From the NCBI GenBank assembly GCA_034211115.1, contig JAXHTH010000252.1, positions 1 to 7,801 on the forward strand: 7,801 nucleotides of DNA, read 5' to 3'. A program made the position numbers and the translations under genes. Below the pieces are notes generated by a model. That model was not told the DNA's origin. It did no database searches and saw only the letters and a list, made by a program, of their open reading frames with translations. Positions 5,328 through 7,801 of this stretch are shown piece after piece. The stretch comes from JAXHTH01 sp034211115 (lineage in GTDB: Bacteria > Planctomycetota > Phycisphaerae > Phycisphaerales > SM1A02). Each line of letters starts with the position of its first letter. Within the stretch, counting starts at the first letter, position 1.

Positions 5328-6731
5328 ATGAACGCGGCGGTTCCGACACCAGTCATCCCGTCGATGGCGCTGAGCGCGTCGGGCACGCTTCCCGGCGCCA
5401 CTGATCCTGCTTCCGGGGGCCTGCTGGGCTGGGAGCTGGTCGATCTTCCGCTGTTCATCTGCCTGCCGGTGCTGCTGATCCTCAGCGGGTTCTTCAGCGG
5501 CTCGGAGACGGCCCTGTTCGGGCTGAGCCAGCATCAGCGGATGATGCTGCGGCAGCGCGGCTCTCTGGCGGGACACGCGGTGGACGCCCTGCTCGCCGAT
5601 CGGCGGATGCTGCTGATCACGGTCCTGCTGGGCAACACGGTGATCAACGTCCTGTACTTCGTGATCAGCTCGGTGCTGATCATGCGATCGTCGGCCCCGG
5701 CGGCGGGTGAGGCGGCGATGGCCGTGGGCTTCCTCCTCGCCATCGTGCTGCTGGGGGAGATCGCGCCGAAGGTGCTGGCCGCGGCGCAGCGGCGTGCGTT
5801 CGCCGCGTTCATCGCGCCCCCGCTCCTGACACTGCATCGCGCGATCGGCCCCCTGCGGGCGGGCCTGGCGCACGGGGTGATCGCCCCGCTGAGCCGCCTC
5901 GCCGCGCCGCATCACCCGCCCATGATGCTGGGGGACGACGAGCTTCGCTCGCTGGTGGAGGTCTCGCAGCGCGAGGGGGTCATCGACACGGAGGAGCATC
6001 GCATCCTGGGCGAAGTGCTCAAGATGCGCCGGCTGAAGGTCCGCGACGTGATGACCCCGCGGGTGAGGATGACCGCCCTGCCCCGCGCGGCGAGCCGCGA
6101 AGATGTCATGGCCCTCATGCGCGAGACGCGGTTGACGAAGGTCCCCGTGCACGATGGCGATCTCGATCACATCCTGGGCATTCTGCACGTGAAGCGCTAC
6201 ATCATGGATCGGGCGGCGACGTCGGTGACCGACCGGGCGGTGATGACGCCCGCGCATTTCGTGCCCGACCTGATCACGCTCGATCAGCTTCTCGATCAGT
6301 TGCGCCGCGTCGGCGCGCAGTCGGCGATCGTGGTGGACGAGTACGGCGGGACGGAGGGGATCGTCTCCGTCGAGGACGTGGTCGAGGAGCTGGTGGGTGA
6401 CATCGTCGCCCCGGACGACGAGGCGGCCGAACCGCCTCGCCTGATCGGCCTCGGCGCGTGGCGCATCAGCGGCGAGATGGGCGTGCACGAGTGGGCCGAG
6501 GCGTTCGATGTCCCGCTCGAAGAGACGCGGGTGGCCACCGTCGGCGGACTCATCACCGAACGGCTCGGCCGGGCGCCGGAGCCGGGTGATGCGCTGGAGG
6601 CCGGACCCGTGCGGCTGGAGGTCGAGACCGTCGAGCAGAGCCGCGTCGTGACCGTCCTCGTGGCATTGCGCGAAGAAGGCGAGGGGGACGATTCGGATGC
6701 CGAGGCCGGGGAGGAGGGGACGATGCGATGA
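5328..6731 (+). CDS. CNNM/CorB-CorC family membrane protein with CBS pair and CorC_HlyC domain
   Basis: The 467-residue protein has the full architecture of the CNNM/CorC ('hemolysin-like') family, implicated in Mg2+/Co2+ transport at the inner membrane. A variable 35-residue N-terminus leads into the CNNM (DUF21) membrane domain, about 40-195. Its conserved motifs are SGSETALF (57-64), GNTVINV (102-108) and GEIAPK (143-148). Hydrophobic segments lie near 41-56, 93-118, 129-147 and 158-190. Two CBS domains follow, from VMTPRVRM (241-248) and from VMTPAHFV (305-312). The second ends in the hallmark DEYGGTEGIVSVEDVVEELVGDI (337-359); such pairs bind ATP-Mg in homologues. A CorC_HlyC domain occupies about 370-447, with an acidic tail. 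It begins the two-gene unit, its stop overlapping the next start as ATGA. The ATG at 5328 is the first in frame and has a -10-like box just upstream. The 'hemolysin' label is historical; cation handling is the better guess. Confidence 0.9.
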   Translation: MNAAVPTPVIPSMALSASGTLPGATDPASGGLLGWELVDLPLFICLPVLLILSGFFSGSETALFGLSQHQRMMLRQRGSLAGHAVDALLADRRMLLITVLLGNTVINVLYFVISSVLIMRSSAPAAGEAAMAVGFLLAIVLLGEIAPKVLAAAQRRAFAAFIAPPLLTLHRAIGPLRAGLAHGVIAPLSRLAAPHHPPMMLGDDELRSLVEVSQREGVIDTEEHRILGEVLKMRRLKVRDVMTPRVRMTALPRAASREDVMALMRETRLTKVPVHDGDLDHILGILHVKRYIMDRAATSVTDRAVMTPAHFVPDLITLDQLLDQLRRVGAQSAIVVDEYGGTEGIVSVEDVVEELVGDIVAPDDEAAEPPRLIGLGAWRISGEMGVHEWAEAFDVPLEETRVATVGGLITERLGRAPEPGDALEAGPVRLEVETVEQSRVVTVLVALREEGEGDDSDAEAGEEGTMR

Positions 6732-7714
6732 GCCTCCAGCAGGCGATCATCTTCCTTCTCTGCACGCTCGTGGGCTTCGCGGGCAGCATGCTGTATTCCG
6801 GCCTCGAAACCGGGCTCTACACGCTCAACCCGGTCCGCCTGACGCTGCGCGCCTCGCGCGGGGAGGGGTCGGCGCTGCAGATCCGCCACGCGCTGAGGCA
6901 TCTCAGCCGGACGCTGTCGGTGATCCTCATCGGCAACAACGCGGCGAATTACCTGGGCACCTTCGGCCTCGCCGCCCTCATGGCCGGGCTGGGCCTCACC
7001 GACTGGGCGGTGATCGTGCTCCAGGCGGTGGTGGTCGCGCCGGCGCTGTTCGTGATCGGCGAGACGCTGCCCAAGGAACTCTTCCGACGGCATACGGATC
7101 ACTGGACCTACTGGCTGATCCCGATGATCCTCATCAGCCGGTGGGCGTTCTCGATGACGCTGCTGCTGCCGACCGTGCAGGCGTTCGCCGTGCTGATGAA
7201 CCGGCTCGCCGGCGCGCATGATGCCCGGGCCGCCACGGCGCGGCAGCGCGTGAGCCAGATGATCAAGGAAGGAGTCGGGGCGGGCGTGCTCAGCGAGGCC
7301 CAGACCACGCTGGCCGATCGCGCGCTGACGATGCGCGACCGGCGGGTGGGCAGCGTGATGGTCCCCTGGCGCGAGGTCGTCGCCCTGCCCCGGTCGGCCG
7401 ATCGCGAGCGGCGGGAGGCGCTGATGCGCGGCCGGAACTTCACCCGCCTGCCGGTCGTCGACGATCGCGGCCGGGCGGTGGGCGTCATCTCCTGGATCGA
7501 CGCGGTGCTGGAGCGGGAGGCGCCGACCCGCCGCCTGCTCGGACCGGCGATCACGTTTGCCCCCCGCACGCGGGTGCTGGAGGCGATCACGCGGCTGCGG
7601 CGCGAGCAGCAGGCGATGGGGATCATCATCGCCCCGCAGACGGGTCGCCCGCTCGGGATCGTCACGCTCAAGGATCTGGTGGAGCCGCTGACGGGCGAAC
7701 TGGCCGCGTGGTAG
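6728..7714 (+). CDS. Second CNNM-family membrane protein with CBS pair, lacking CorC_HlyC domain
   Basis: This 328-residue protein is a diverged paralogue of the preceding gene product. The CNNM domain (about 1-160) shows YSGLETGLYTL (23-33), GNNAANYLGT (69-78) and GETLPKELF (111-119), with hydrophobic segments near 5-24, 63-87, 93-111 and 128-147. A CBS pair follows, about 208-262 (SVMVPWREVV; RLPVVDDRGRAVGVISWID) and 271-326 (GRPLGIVTLKDLVEPLTGEL). It stops there, without the C-terminal CorC_HlyC domain of its neighbour. The ATG overlaps the upstream stop by 4 bases, so translation is probably coupled; AGGAGG (6712-6717) provides a good ribosome binding site inside the upstream gene. Tandem full-length and short CNNM genes suggest the products may pair as a heterodimer, since family members are dimeric. 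That is inference, as is transport of Mg2+ or another divalent cation. Confidence 0.87.
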   Translation: MSLQQAIIFLLCTLVGFAGSMLYSGLETGLYTLNPVRLTLRASRGEGSALQIRHALRHLSRTLSVILIGNNAANYLGTFGLAALMAGLGLTDWAVIVLQAVVVAPALFVIGETLPKELFRRHTDHWTYWLIPMILISRWAFSMTLLLPTVQAFAVLMNRLAGAHDARAATARQRVSQMIKEGVGAGVLSEAQTTLADRALTMRDRRVGSVMVPWREVVALPRSADRERREALMRGRNFTRLPVVDDRGRAVGVISWIDAVLEREAPTRRLLGPAITFAPRTRVLEAITRLRREQQAMGIIIAPQTGRPLGIVTLKDLVEPLTGELAAW

Positions 7715-7801
7715 GCGGCGGCGCGCCTTGGTCATACCCGACTCGCGCGCGGGGTGCGGCGACGGAGGCGATCTTAAGAAACGATCGAGCCGCGAGGGGA
7801 G
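7715..7801. other. Downstream flank, no gene seen
   Basis: These 87 bases after the second CNNM stop show no credible gene start, no strong hairpin terminator and no clear promoter before the window ends. A weak 5-bp inverted repeat (CGATC/GATCG) near the end is not convincing. Confidence 0.4.

Noticed and set aside
5244..6488. 414-codon open frame on the minus strand
   Set aside because: Antisense to the first CNNM gene, whose family motifs are unambiguous; the translation is His/Arg/Gln-rich shadow sequence.
6296..7735. 479-codon open frame on the minus strand
   Set aside because: Antisense to the two CNNM genes; low-complexity Arg/His-rich translation with no domain visible.

Overview
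The window is GC-rich (roughly two thirds G+C by eye) and fits a planctomycete, most likely of the Phycisphaerae type. Three things point there. A long ECF-type sigma factor, of the kind common in Planctomycetes, is divergent from a membrane Ser/Thr protein kinase with a C-terminal sensor-like domain. A secreted kelch protein ends in a single D-x-D-x-D-G 'dockerin-like' loop followed by LLTLLGNWGACP, a tail typical of Phycisphaerae exported proteins. Two genes have a TAnnnT box placed so close to the ATG that a leaderless mRNA is likely. The taxonomic call is inference from protein style, not from a marker gene.

Layout: (1) 1-726, minus strand, ECF-like sigma factor running off the left edge, with a candidate promoter and ribosome binding site at 744-764. 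(2) 901-2946, plus strand, transmembrane Ser/Thr kinase. (3) 2947-3172, gene-free gap. (4) 3173-4270, exported six-repeat kelch propeller with a C-terminal calcium-loop tail. (5) 4271-4591, a gene-free stretch dense in structure: a strong 14-bp hairpin terminator, two smaller hairpins, then a heptad-repeat element (copy A). (6) 4592-5128, HscB-type J-domain co-chaperone. (7) 5106-5292, a second, inverted copy of the repeat element (copy B), overlapping the 3' end of the hscB gene. (8) 5328-6731 and 6728-7714, two tandem CNNM/CorC-family membrane proteins sharing an ATGA start/stop overlap. (9) 7715-7801, no gene recognised.

How the parts work together: the sigma factor and kinase form a plausible signalling pair in which an extracytoplasmic domain controls kinase activity and, through it, transcription. 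The kelch protein lies on the same strand downstream of the kinase but has its own ribosome binding site and a 226-base gap. The hscB gene probably forms its own transcription unit. The two CNNM proteins are clearly an operon and may act as a pair in divalent-cation (Mg2+/Co2+) handling.

The least expected structure is the pair of inverted heptad-repeat elements bracketing hscB. One abuts that gene's candidate promoter. The other contributes its last codons and stop and is bounded by exact 12-bp inverted repeats. This looks like a non-coding, MITE- or REP-like intergenic element. No defence system, CRISPR array, tRNA, rRNA or transposase gene was seen.
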